Below are positions 46,245-56,534 of a stretch of 64,000 nt of DNA, piece after piece. Position 1 is the stretch's first letter; every line of letters begins with the position of its first letter. The notes under the pieces are model-generated. The model was not told where the DNA came from. It worked only from the letters and a program-made list of their open reading frames with translations, and did not search any database. Source of the stretch: Zymoseptoria tritici IPO323 (lineage: Eukaryota > Ascomycota > Dothideomycetes > Mycosphaerellales > Mycosphaerellaceae); assembly GCF_000219625.1 (NCBI RefSeq), contig NC_018217.1:620001-684000 (forward strand), in the 5' to 3' direction. The translations under genes were made by a program, and so were the position numbers.

Positions 46245-48272
46245 ATGAAGCGGATTCTGGTCGTTGCAGGATCTGACAGTTCGGGTGGCGCGTGAGTATC
46301 AGCATTATCCGCATGACATATTCTGCAACTGACTGATCATTATTTTGCAGCGGGCTGGAGGCAGATCAAAAAGTTATAGCGGCCCATGGTTGCTATGCTA
46401 TGACTGCGACGGCCGCTTTGACGGCGCAGAACACGCAAGGCGTCCACGGCATGCACGATGTTCCCTCCACATTTGTTCAACAGCAGATCGATGTCTGCAT
46501 CGACGACATAGGAGTAGATGTTCTCAAGACAGGTATTGGACTTTGCTTGCAGACTTGCAATGTTCCAGAATGACAGCACTAAGCACTCAAAAGGCATGCT
46601 CGCTTCGGCACAGACCGTTCAAGTTGTCGCTGATTCCATTCGACGCCACAAGATCGGCCTCAGTGTTATTGATCCTGTGCGTCGACTTAGTTCACTCTTT
46701 TCTTATTGCTCGCCGTCACTAACACACACAAGGTCATGGTCTCAACGAGTGGATCGGAGCTCCTTCCAGAGGAAGCTGTTTCAACACTTTGCAGCCAACT
46801 GCTCCCTGTCTCTACCATCTGCACTCCCAACATTCCCGAGGCGGTTCTGATGCTTCGCAAGAGCGGTCGACCTTCCGTGGAAGTACAGAACTTGAACGAC
46901 TTGAAGGGTCTCGCAGCTGCAGTGCATGCATTGGGTCCGAGATATGTCCTTCTGAAGGGAGGCCATCTTCCTCTCACGTCTGACCACTCAGTGGCTCGGA
47001 CAGAGGAAGAGAAGCAGATTGTGGTGAACGTCCTCTTCGATGGCAAGTCAGCAGAGATGATCGAGTTTCCGTATCAGAAGTCACGACACACCCATGGCAC
47101 CGGATGCTCATTAGCCTGTGAGTACGAGTCCATCGAAATGCTGCTCAGCAGTACTAATGCCATTTAGCTGCACTCGCCTGCAACCTTGCCCTTGGTCTGG
47201 ACATGAAGCAAGCTGTAAAGGCAGCAAGCAGATATGTCGACGCTGGCATCAAATCAGCTGTTCAGCTGGGGCAAGGTTCTGGACCGATCAACCATTTCCA
47301 TTCACTACAGATCATGCCATTCGTACCGTGAGCTTGGTCTATCACTTCCTAAAGCTTTTTCGTCATAGTGACTGACATTCTGCAGAGGCGGCTTCGTGGA
47401 TTACATCCTTGATCGATCCGATGTGCAGCCAGCATGGCATGCATTTACACACCACGACTTTGTCGAGAAGATGGGAGACGGAACTTTGTCGACAGAGTTG
47501 TTCAAGGACTACATGATCCAAGACTACCTCTATCTGGTCAGTCCTCGTCACGCTGCCACGGGCTTCGAGAACACTGCTGACTGATCGAAGATTCATTTCG
47601 CGAGAGCCAACGCTCTGGCTGGCTACAAGACGAAGAACATTGAAGATATCGCCGGTGTGAGTGTTCGCCTTGTCCACGGTACAGCACCAAAGCTAACGTT
47701 GAAACAGGCTGCCCAGCTCGTTACGCACATTCGCCACGAGATCAACCTTCACATCAGCGAATGCAAAGAGTTCGGGTTGACGCAGCAGTACATGGACCAG
47801 TGCGAGGAGAGTCAAGGTATGACAAGGGCGCCTCGTCGAATGGACACAAAGACTGATCAATCATCCAGCGTGTACGGCGTACTCACGCTACGTGCTCGAC
47901 ATTGGACAATCGGAGGACTGGTTGGCGCTGCAAGTCAGCTTGCTGCCGTGTCTGCTCGGCTATAGCGTGATTGCACGACGACTGAAAGAGCTTCAGAAGA
48001 CGACGCCACCCAGCACTCCCAACAGATACCTCACTTGGATCAACAACTACGTCGCCGAAGAATATGCAACGGCTGTCAAAAAGGGTTGTGATCTGATCGA
48101 GAAGCATGCGTCGAGGCAGTCTCCATACCGGATTGAGGAGTTGGTGAAGATCTTCATTCATGCAACCAAGGTAAGCTGCGCATTGCTGGAGTCGAAAGAG
48201 GCGTACTGACTTTCGTCGCAGATGGAGACGGGTTTCTGGGCAATGGCTTCGGGTCCGAAGTCCACACCATGA
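46245..48272 (+). CDS. THI20: Hydroxymethylpyrimidine(-phosphate) kinase / TenA thiaminase II fusion
   Basis: Bifunctional thiamine-pathway enzyme. The N-terminal ribokinase-fold domain phosphorylates HMP and HMP-P; the C-terminal TenA domain salvages thiamine breakdown products. Ten exons with nine in-phase introns can be followed. The first joins SSGGA to GLEADQKVIAAHGCYAMTA; later junctions fall after KTG, DP, LA, FVP, DYLYL, IAG, EESQ and HATK. Kinase blocks are VVAGSDSSGGAG, STICTPNIPEAVLML, VLLKGGHLPL and the anion hole THGTGCSLA. TenA blocks are WHAFTHHDFVEKMGDGTL, FKDYMIQDYLYL, HFARANALAGYKT, and the catalytic cysteine in LLPCLLGYSVIARRL. The end is FWAMASGPKSTP. The full two-domain architecture is intact. 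Nine introns is the highest count in the window. Confidence 0.93.
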
Positions 48273-48397
48273 ATCGAGGGAGCAGGGTGGAGCGCGGGAC
48301 AGGGAACAGGAACTAGGATTTCAACACTTCGTATCGTACAGCTTCGATGTGCCAACATGCTGTACCTGTTTCTACCGGCCGAATTTGCAAAGGGATA
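48273..48397. other. Short intergenic segment after THI20
   Basis: 3' flank of THI20, nothing recognised before the tandem repeat at 48398. Confidence 0.3.
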
Positions 48398-48580
48398 ACC
48401 CGGTCGAACGATCGAGTACGAATCCGTAATGCTAAAATATAAGAAGGCGCATCTTAGGGAAGACCTTCGCACGCTATGAGGCCCATGACCCGGTCGAACG
48501 ATCGAGTACGAAGCCTTAATGCTAAATATAAGAAGGCGCATCGCAGGGGAGGCCTTCGTACGCTATAATCCGGTCGAACG
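48398..48580. repeat. Imperfect tandem repeat, ~90-bp unit, 2.2 copies
   Basis: Copies begin at 48398, 48488 and (partial) 48568, each opening with the CCGGTCGAACGA block. Shared features include AGTACGAA, TAATGCTAAA, ATATAAGAAGGCGCATC and CCTTCG-ACGCTAT. It lies 130-310 bp upstream of the interrupted secreted-protein gene, so it may be part of its old promoter. Confidence 0.8.
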
Positions 48581-48709
48581 AGTGGGGATTGGGATACAAA
48601 AGGGGTACGCCCCACGATCATTCTTCGAAGGAAAGCTCTATCCCGTTACTCGGACATTCAAGCGTATATTCACGATCCCATCAAGGACCGATTATCACTA
48701 CCGCCTACC

Positions 48710-48869
48710 ATGCACGTCAAAGCCGCCTCCCTCCTCGCCGCCGCACAGGCTATCGCTTGCGCTGCTACTACCGTCTGGCACATCGAAGACTTCGATGTCG
48801 TCTGCACCACACCGTTTACACCCTGCTCCTACAGCTTCGGCGTTACTAGCGCCGGCGATTCCGACCTAG
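48710..48869 (+). pseudogene. 5' fragment of interrupted small secreted-protein gene
   Basis: ATG at 48710 opens a typical signal peptide (MHVKAASLLAAAQAIACAAT, likely cleavage near residues 17-20). The start of a mature domain follows, with an HIEDFDVVC block and a second Cys in PCSYSFGV, a pattern seen in fungal small secreted Cys-containing proteins. The frame runs straight into the left terminal repeat of the transposon at 48870 and stops at 48895 inside it. The rest of the gene appears to lie beyond the transposon at 54830. No toxin or effector family is recognised; secretion is inferred from the signal peptide only. Confidence 0.72.
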
Positions 48870-48883
48870 GATGGTGTACTATA
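48870..48883 (+). repeat. Left terminal inverted repeat
   Basis: GATGGTGTACTATA, exact reverse complement of 54816-54829. Pairing ends immediately inside (TCTCC versus CGTAA). Confidence 0.85.
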
Positions 48884-50049
48884 TCTCCAGATTGATCACA
48901 ACGCCGATTTGCGACGTTTGGTATACGAGACGTCGGTTCTAAGGCAGTAGTAAATGGTTCTAACTGTGCGTCGCCTTCTAAAATCCCCTGCGAACGGATC
49001 CTTTTACGCAGAAGTAAGACTTTTATCGTTACTGTCGTCGCCGAGTACGCGTATCTTATAGTATCGCCTAGGTATAATTTATACTGCTGTCTCTCCTCGC
49101 ATCGAAAGCCTAGTATAGAATATACGTAGTCTATACTATAATATTTCCGAGCGATTCTACCGACGACGACGGCGATAGTAGGAAACATTCTCTATAATCC
49201 TAAATAGGAAGTTTATCTTAGGAGGAATATAGGACGCCGCTCTCGATCGAAGTAGATATATAGGCCTTAGCAAATAGTCTAGAGATCTACCTATCGACGA
49301 AAATACTAAAATCGTAGAAATCGAGAAATCGACGTTATAATTAATTTAGAGGTATAGGGCGCTATCCTACCCGCGTAATAGCGTACTATTCGTAAGTTAC
49401 TACTACTACCTCTATTTTACGAATTAGATGTTTAGACCTTTAATAATCTAGCTATATATAGCCCTTAATTAATATATACGCTACTACTAGTAATACCGTT
49501 GTTATACTCGTCGTCGCTATCGCTAAGGAGTCGTCTACTATAGAATCCGTTGCCCTTAGGCTATCGCCCTTAGGCTATCGCCCTTATTACGAATATACGC
49601 CTCTACGAATATACGAATATACGCCCTTAGCGCTCGCCGGTAATCTTAGCGTAATCCTACCGCTATACTACGCCTACGGCCTAATTACGACTACCTTCGC
49701 GAGGAGATTAAAGTCCTACTATACGTCTTAGGACTAAGCTACGAGGCTGTAAGAGCATAGCTAAGAGAGTAAAAGTAGGTAGATATATCCCTTAGAACTT
49801 TAAGGCGACAACTAGTAACTTAGGGCATTATAATAAGGCCTCGGAGGCCTAATCTCGGTAAGAATAATAAGGAGCGCCTACGTACGAGGGTTAAGTACCT
49901 ATTCTAGGAAACGGATAAGAAGGATAATATATACTATAAGATCCTATAGCTAGATAGGTTTAAGCTCTCGAAGTAGTAGTTCGTTTAATTAAGGAAGAGT
50001 ATAGGTTTCTACCGTAGGATCCCTAAGGATAATTAGCCGACATATAATA

Positions 50050-51095
50050 AGATTATTAAGAGCGTATTAGTCGGAGTTATTAAGGGTAGAGCGCTAGAAG
50101 ATTACGGATACCGTAGTCTCGTAAGGGAGATATAGAAGGAGTTTAGACTAATTAGAAGGTTCGCGATCTCGGGCTCCTAGTAAAGCTCTCGGTACTAATC
50201 CGTATATATAGGAACCGGATCTATAGCATCGCCTACCGAATAAACTCGGCGCCGTTCGAAGTACGTCGCATTAGTAAGAGAGTTAAGGTCCGCTCTTACC
50301 TTCTAAAGGCTAAGGGCCCGGATTATATATAGTCTATAGATGTATACTATAAGCTAGAGCTGTTTAGTATATAGTTCTACTACTATATTAACGTATATTT
50401 ATATAAGATTATATAGGCGTACGTCGGCACTATAGCTAAGACGAAGTTCTCGGTATTCTATTAGTATCTCGGTGTAGTCGAATCCCTTAGGAAGACGCCG
50501 TAGGTAAGCTATAATCTTAGTGCACTTCTTAGTGCATCTCTCGACGCTGTCGCTAACCTTAATATATAGATTATACGTACTAACTATAGCGTAGAAACTC
50601 CGATAATAGCTAACGCTTATTTGTACTTCCGCGAGCATTAAGAAGGGCACTAACTCCGCTTTAATAAGGGCTTCTAGTATATAACTAGTAAGGGCAACAA
50701 CACTATTAAACGTTTCTAGGGTCTTAGAGCAACAGCGGCGTTTAATAGATAGCGTAACTTCTTTATTAAGCTCCGTAACAAGCGTCTATATAACGAGGAT
50801 TAAAAGGCTAACCGCATAGCGTTCCTCGCTATCTACCTACCTATTATCCGATATACCGTATAGATATTCGTCCTTACTTATAATCGCTACTGCATTCGTA
50901 AGTACCCTAAGATCCCTAAGTATATTAATAGAATACCGAACATCCTCTACGACTATCTAGAGCTAAAGGGCACCGAGCCGTATAGTATCGACCTTAACGT
51001 TACGTATCCGTAGATATAAGAAATAATCGACCGGAAGGACGAGTTTAGTAAGATACCGATCTACCGAGATCTCTACTTAGATCTACCTAAGATGT
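50050..51095 (+). pseudogene. RIP-degraded integrase-core (rve-like) transposase
   Basis: Reading through the TAG/TAA codons, one frame matches the fungal integrase-core family (the HTH plus rve-like domain type common in ascomycete repeats). From left to right: GYRSLVREI then KEFRLIRRFA (HTH part), and SIDVYYKLELFSI, corresponding to the first catalytic Asp region WSIDGYxKL. Next come YYYINVYLYKII with AYVGTIAKTKFSVF, then IIRTNYSVETPIIANAYL, corresponding to the IRSDxGxET block. Finally YITSKGNNTIKRF corresponds to YGTSxxNxRIExWW, followed by ANRIAFLAIYLPIIRYTV. More than ten stop codons, all explicable as CAR or TGG changes, show that it is dead. Limits are approximate. Confidence 0.75.
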
Positions 51096-51639
51096 AACCT
51101 ATTAGGTAACACCGGCGGCTCGCTAATTTAAATATATATAGACCTCGTTTTATACTTTCCGCCTAGTACTATATAATAGGTTAACGCTTGCCTTACCGCT
51201 ACTAGATTCCCTACTAAACTAAATAGTCGTAAGAAGACTATAAGTAGTAATAAGCTCTATGTCGTCGTATATCTTTATGTCCGCGCTATAGCCGCTACTT
51301 ATCTAGCTACCGGTAGTAAGCTAGTAGAGTTTAAGACGTCGGCCTAAGGTATAGGCCTATAGCTAAGGGATCGTATAAGGTAGGTATTTGCGGAGAATAG
51401 CTTCCCTATCTAAGATATATAAGTAGAGCGCACTAAGAGCCTAGCATAATAGGCCCTTAAATAAAAACTCTACTCTTAATCCTTCCTAGCTATTAGCTCC
51501 TCGCCCTTCTTATCCTCTATACCCTCTATACCCTTACCCTTTATACCCTTAACATTGTCTACACCCTCTAATTTACGTATAATTAGTCTAACAATTAGTC
51601 TAATATATACGTATCTAGCCCTAAACGAAGCCTTTAATT

Positions 51640-53460
51640 ATGCCTACTTATACTAAGTTCTACACCGACGGTAGAGCTCCTTACGTCGAACTTACTAGTA
51701 ACTACGGCAACTACGGCTACGATCTACTATCTACCGAGAGCCGCGCTAAGAGCGCTTCCGCTACGTACGCCGCACTACCGCCGGTAAGTAAGCCTAGCAC
51801 TAGAGCCTACTATAGCTATAGCGTCCTATAGTCCGGTCGTACTAATCTAATTCGCTAGAGTACTTCTAAGAAGTCTACCCGCCCTACTAACGCTAGTACT
51901 CGCGCTCCGTTAATCGACTATGCTACTTAAGCTACTACTGTTGCTTAAGCTACTACCGCTGCTCCGTCGCTAACTCCGCCTATATAGTAGACCGATCTAG
52001 CATCCTCCGGTGCGGCTAATAACGTAGCTAATAACGTAACTAACAACCGACGTAGTAGACCGTAAGTCGAAACTCTATAGGAAGTTAGCATTGCCTATAT
52101 AATATATATAGTTAGCGTAAACACTCGTAAGCCGGCGGTGTATATATATAGCGAGCCGAAGGATGCCTTCGAGTAGACCGGCTAAGGCGTTATCGACAAG
52201 ATAAGCGCTATCTTAGCGGGGATCTTAGTAGAAGAGCGGAAATCCTAGCTACTAAATTAGCTTCTTAATAAGAGCGATACTACTAGCCGTCGAGTCCGTA
52301 GCCTTAGTATTCGATACTACGACTACTTCCTTATAATTAAATATAACAATAAGAATTAACCTGTTCGGCTAGGTAACAATAGTACTATATCGCCGAGCAT
52401 CCTTCGGTAGCTAGCGCCCTTCCTCCCTAATATTACGGTTAGGCTCGTTAAGGCTAGTATATACGTTACGCTACTTATTAACGAGCTTAGCTAGTTTAAT
52501 ATCTACGGAGGCTTCGTCAGTAATAAATCTAAGTACCGGCTAGAGTAGCGTATTAGATTATTCGTTACAAAGAAGCCTATACCGCTATTTAAGCTACTAT
52601 AAGAGATAAAGAAGAAGGAGTAGAGCGGCGGTAAATTTATTAACGAGCTCGCCGCTACGACTAACGCTAGCGCTGCTCTTACCGCAGATCTTACCTCTAA
52701 GGGTAAGGCGGCTAAGTAACCGGCTAAGCCTAAGCTATCGGACGAGAACTAGCTATAGTAGGAGATCGAGGCATTTGCCGCTCTCGGTAGTAACGATACG
52801 TCTCTTAGTCCTAATCTCGCTCTTAAATTAGCCCTTACTAGGTCCCTTAAGCCTAAGCCTATCGAAGAGCCTACTACCGGTGCCTCGAGGCCTAGTAAAC
52901 GTACTACTAGCTCGGAGCTCTAGCCGTCCTTACTAGTAAGACTTAACAACTCTATAATTGTTATCGACGACGACGTTAACTCCGATTCTAGCTTATAGGA
53001 TATAATTGTTAAGGCTAGAGTAGTAGCCGTAAGAAGGGCTAAGGAGAAGGCGGCCGAGTCTAGCTCTACGGAGCTACTAGTATATACGCTAGTTAAGACT
53101 ATAGCATCTTTAACGTCCTCCGGAGTAGCTAATATAATAGCGAAGGCACTATCGATAAAGAAGGTACGTAAGCTATCGCGTATACGTAAGCTATTATATA
53201 CTCTAAACCTTACGCTATTATAAGAACGCTCTAAATTACCGGAGATCCCTCTTAAATAGGAGTAGAAGGGCTTTAAGGTAGAGCCGGTCGTCGATAAGCT
53301 AGTCGTTAATAAGCTAGTCGTTAATAAGCTAGTCGTTAATAAGCTAGTCGTTAATAAGCTAGTCGTTAATAAGCTAGTCGTTAATAAGCTAGTCCTTAAG
53401 GAGTCTATAGAGTAGAGCAATAGTCTACGGCGGAGCGGTCGGAAGAGGATTCTAACGTAG
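51640..53460 (+). pseudogene. Second transposon reading frame, RIP-degraded
   Basis: A long + frame starting at ATG 51640 (MPTYTKFYTDGRAPYVELTS). It stays coherent for about 600 codons if TAG/TAA are ignored. It is Ser/Ala/Thr/Lys-rich and low in complexity, with blocks such as EPKDAFE, ISAILAGILVEERKS and KGKAAK. It ends with a Val-Val-Asn-Lys-Leu repeat encoded by the 15-bp array. No family recognised. It resembles the disordered accessory proteins that accompany some large fungal elements, but that is inference. Confidence 0.5.
53293..53397. repeat. 15-bp tandem repeat, seven copies
   Basis: Unit AATAAGCTAGTCGTT repeated seven times, the first and last copies with single-base changes. It keeps the reading frame (five residues per unit) of the surrounding degraded frame. 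Confidence 0.92.
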
Positions 53461-53752
53461 AAGAGGGCTAAGAGCGAATTTTAGTATTATCTTATAGCGT
53501 TTCTTAGTATAGTATACGGCAAGGGTAGTATATATAAAGGAAGCAGACATAATAGAAGTATATATAGAGGAAACTTAGGTATTATTTAGTAGCTCGAGAG
53601 CGACTCTTACTATATCTTAGTGCGTTTCTTACATATTTACCCTCTAACTTCGCTAAACGCCGCTTAATCGTAGTATCTTTCTCCTCTAACGTATCTCTCG
53701 CTACGACTAAGTCCTCTTAGTTTAGCTTATAGCTCGCTACTAAATCTAACTA

Positions 53753-54121
53753 CTAATCTTTAAGGAGTTTAATCTTACTCGTAAGTCCCTTAATCTTAGC
53801 GCTATAGCTAGCTTTAAGGAGTTCGATCTTACTTAGTAGTGCCTTACCCTTACTCGCTAGCTCTAAATTCGCATTAGTTAATAGCTTAATATTATCCTTT
53901 ATTGCTACTATCTTTACCTCTATATCTGCTATTATTCCTCCGCTAGTAGCATCCTCGATAGTAGGCTCTACTCCCTTATTAACTAGCTTACTAGTACCGT
54001 AGTTAGCCTTACTACGGCTAAAGTAATATCCGTAAGTCGTCTTATACGTTATAATGTCCTTATATACGCGACATACGTAGCCTACTCGCTTATAGAGTCT
54101 ACACTCGGTAAACGCCGGCAA
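53753..54121 (-). pseudogene. Third transposon frame (minus strand), RIP-degraded
   Basis: 122 codons on the minus strand beginning MPAFTECRLYKRVGYVCRVY, followed by YGYYFSRSKANYG and a coiled-coil-like tail (LLTNANLELASKGKALLSKI). The spaced Cys/Tyr residues could derive from a small Cys-rich zinc motif in which TGY codons became TAY by RIP. No family recognised. The frame may have extended further left originally. Confidence 0.4.
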
Positions 54122-54815
54122 TCCTAAAACGGGATAATTAGCTAAGATCGTACTAGGATATGCCGAGATCTCCTAGATTAAACTTACCTTCGTCTGTCTC
54201 CTATACTCGACCTATATAATTGTAGCGGTTAAGAGTCTACTTTCTGCTCTTCTGTATAGTAGCATCTACCGACTATGCTTTAGTAATAGCTTCGTTCTAA
54301 GTAGAGACGCTAATATACTACGGAGCGAATTAATCTATTATAGTCGGTATATAGTAGGCTCGGAGTTCTTTAGGTAGAGTCGAAGGAGATAGCGGCGGTG
54401 TTAGAGTTAGAGCATTATTAAAATCTTGTATTAGTGTATCTTCGCGCTCGAGCGGTAAGCCCTACGCTTCGAGTCTAGCTTTCTTAATAGCTTCGCCTTA
54501 TAGTATGTTCTAAGTAGTAAAGGCTATAGTAAGCGAGAGCGAGAGCGGTAGAGATTAGTAGTAGTAGTAGTAATGTTAATGTTCGAGAGAGAGAGAAACG
54601 ACCGCGGAAGGGGATATTTAAACCTACTAAACGCCCTTATTAGTATTATACGTACTTATATCTAATTGTTAGCTCTTAGCGTAATCTTAGTAGCTAGCTA
54701 ACAATAGGTAGTAATATATAGCGACAATAGGAGCGTTTATTAAGGGAGTGAAGTTACTTAAGCTATGCACGTGACTATCAAATTACTAATTAAGAGGTAG
54801 TGGCAGTAACTTACG

Positions 54816-54829
54816 TATAGTACACCATC
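54816..54829 (-). repeat. Right terminal inverted repeat
   Basis: TATAGTACACCATC, exact reverse complement of 48870-48883. Immediately to its right normal-composition coding sequence resumes. Confidence 0.85.
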
Positions 54830-55199
54830 GCGTTTCGCGCGCAGTGCTCCGACCCAGAACGACGTGTCTACGATCCATCATTCCTGGCGTGCAAGATTAC
54901 GTCCTCGGGACAAGACGTCGAGGCAGTAAAGGCCTTTGTCCTTATCGAGGAGCCGGACGCGATGGATACAGAAGGCTTGGCTTGGCTTTGGGTTGATCTG
55001 GACTTTAAGGATGGGTAAGTGCTAGTGTCGTTCAGTATAAGGACGATAGCTAATAAATGGGAATCCGAACAGAAGCGGCAAAGCCCAGACTTGGCATGCA
55101 GACGAGAAGGGAACTTTTGACAAGATTGTGAACGGGCCAAAAGCTTTCGATCTGGTTCCTGTGGCCGGGGAGGGCGATCCACCGACTGGCATGCAGTAA
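54830..55199 (+). pseudogene. 3' fragment of interrupted small secreted-protein gene
   Basis: Normal-composition coding sequence without its own start begins directly at the right transposon end. It runs ...RAQCSDPERRVYDPSFLAC and FVLIEEPDAMDTEGLAWLWV to a GTAAGT donor at 55015. An in-phase acceptor follows at 55072, then KGTFDKIVNGPKAFDLV and a stop at 55197-55199. Two further cysteines fit the pattern begun in the left fragment. The two pieces have matching orientation and together would make a protein of ordinary small-secreted size. The last exon is followed by a partial copy of itself. Confidence 0.65.
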
Positions 55200-55282
55200 A
55201 GAAGGGAACTTTTGACAAGATTGTGAACGGGCCAAAAGCTTTCGATCTGGTTCCTGTGGCCGGGAAGGGCGCTCCACCGACC
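55093..55282. repeat. 95-bp tandem duplication within the last exon
   Basis: Copies 55093-55187 and 55188-55282 differ at a handful of bases. Because 95 is not a multiple of three, the duplication shifts the frame and creates the stop at 55197. The second copy read in its own frame ends later with APPTKA-stop. The original C-terminus was therefore probably that of the second copy. Confidence 0.8.
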
Positions 55283-55536
55283 AAAGCGTAATTGTTTGCG
55301 TTGAAAATTCATGTCAGCATCAGGGAGAGCACGTTCTGTGGAACTTCTCGTATAGCGGGCGATTCTCCTTAGGCTATCGGGCCCTCAACGGCACTTCAAT
55401 GGGGCCATATTTCATGCTTGTCAGTCTATCACAAGTACCCTATGGGTATATACCAATCTCTCTGCCAATCCCTCCCAATACCGCCCTGCCCGAACGCCTG
55501 CAAATGCTTCAGACTCATGTAGATGCTTCGTGAGTC

Positions 55537-56244
55537 TTACATGACCGTGCAGCAGCTGTTCTGCTTCTTGGCTGATTGGTAAAACATCTTGCTCTGTGCA
55601 CTGAGGCCGTCCGACTTGGCGACTAGGCTGTCGATCTTCTCGCCACGTTCCAGCACTGATTCGATGGTCTTGTGAAGTACGATCTTAGTCTCGTCGAGCT
55701 CCTTCTGGATCTGATGTCACCTGTCAGAAATAATGCCCCCTTAGACCTGCTCTAACTTTGTCCTACCTTCATGATGCTGTCCGCCTGCTGCGGATCTTGG
55801 TATTTTGTAATGTACTCCTTCAAGGGTGGGAAAGGCACCTCTGCGCTGCTATTCGCCCATGCACTGCGTGGGTACCGGCTCAGAAACTCATCCATGATCT
55901 TGCTCAGCAGCTGATGTGCGACCATCCCGGGGTACTCGTGATCCGTGATTATTATGCCCGCAACGCCTTCGGAGCGTGCGTATGCGTGGAAGGTGTATGA
56001 TTGCTCCTCGACATCTTGTCTCTGGCCGGGCTTCGTCCGCTCGGCGACGGTTTTGGCGAAAACGGACATGAACTCGCCGACGCTGCCGCGCGTGAAGCGT
56101 GAGAAGGAGGAGAGCTCACGCTCCGCACATAGCTCGACTGCGGGCTTCTCTTCGTTCTTGAGGATCTACTTCGTATGTTAGGGATGTGCAGCTGGTGATG
56201 GGGCCGGAGGCGGGCGCGCATACTCCGATGTAGAGGATCTTCAT
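55537..56244 (-). CDS. YKT6: v-SNARE YKT6
   Basis: Lipid-anchored R-SNARE of ER-Golgi, endosome-vacuole and autophagosome fusion. Exons 56244-56224 (21 nt, MKILYIG), 56156-55767 and 55710-55537 join in frame to 194 aa. The longin domain reads [60 protein letters not shown] and [16 protein letters not shown]. The SNARE helix is [20 protein letters not shown] then [20 protein letters not shown]. The C-terminal CCTVM is the palmitoylated plus prenylated box typical of Ykt6. The first intron leaves two or three residues fewer than usual between strand 1 and NEEKP, so that junction deserves an RNA check. Confidence 0.95.
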
Positions 56245-56534
56245 GATTGCGGTCGTTGGGAGGTCCGGAGGAGGCGGAACAAGTGTGGAATATCTGTACT
56301 TGTTGCGATTTAGCTCGTTGGAATGTCGCTGCCTGGCAGCAGAGTTGGTGGATGTGATGATTGTGATCGTACATCCCAAACCGAGGGGAGGGTGCCAAGC
56401 GTGACGCGCTGAGACGAGAGAGCTTCGATGGGCGTGGAGATCATCAGATCAAGTACCTGCGAAGTACCCATTCACGACTGCACTTCGACTCCTTTGCACT
56501 TCGCAGCATCTACAAAGGCATTGAATCCCTCACC
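56245..56534. promoter_or_regulatory. Divergent promoter region, YKT6 / IES6
   Basis: 290 bp between start codons of two housekeeping genes. No site assigned. Confidence 0.45.

Larger units (their letters stand above)
48870..54829 (+). mobile_element. 5.96-kb RIP-mutated TIR DNA transposon
   Basis: Bounded by perfect 14-bp terminal inverted repeats, GATGGTGTACTATA at 48870-48883 and its complement at 54816-54829. Between about 48.99 and 54.72 kb CpA and TpG are nearly absent and TpA is very frequent, with TAG/TAA replacing CAG, CAA and TGG codons in otherwise long frames: the signature of repeat-induced point mutation on both strands. The outer 100-150 bp are much less mutated. Contents, left to right: integrase-core remnant (+), a second long frame (+) ending with a 15-bp tandem array, and a third frame (-). 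No target-site duplication could be recognised. It sits inside a secreted-protein gene. Confidence 0.85.

Noticed and set aside
52920..53420. 166-codon minus-strand frame with Leu-Leu-Thr-Thr-Ser repeats
   Set aside because: Antisense of the 15-bp tandem array within RIP-degraded DNA; the plus-strand frame is the coherent one.
48870..54829. Target-site duplication of the transposon
   Set aside because: The bases outside the two ends (CCTAG and GCGTT) do not match at any length I could see; RIP or drift may have erased it.
54868..55312. Minus-strand frames of 96-138 codons across the duplicated exon
   Set aside because: Antisense shadows of the plus-strand last exons, duplicated with them.
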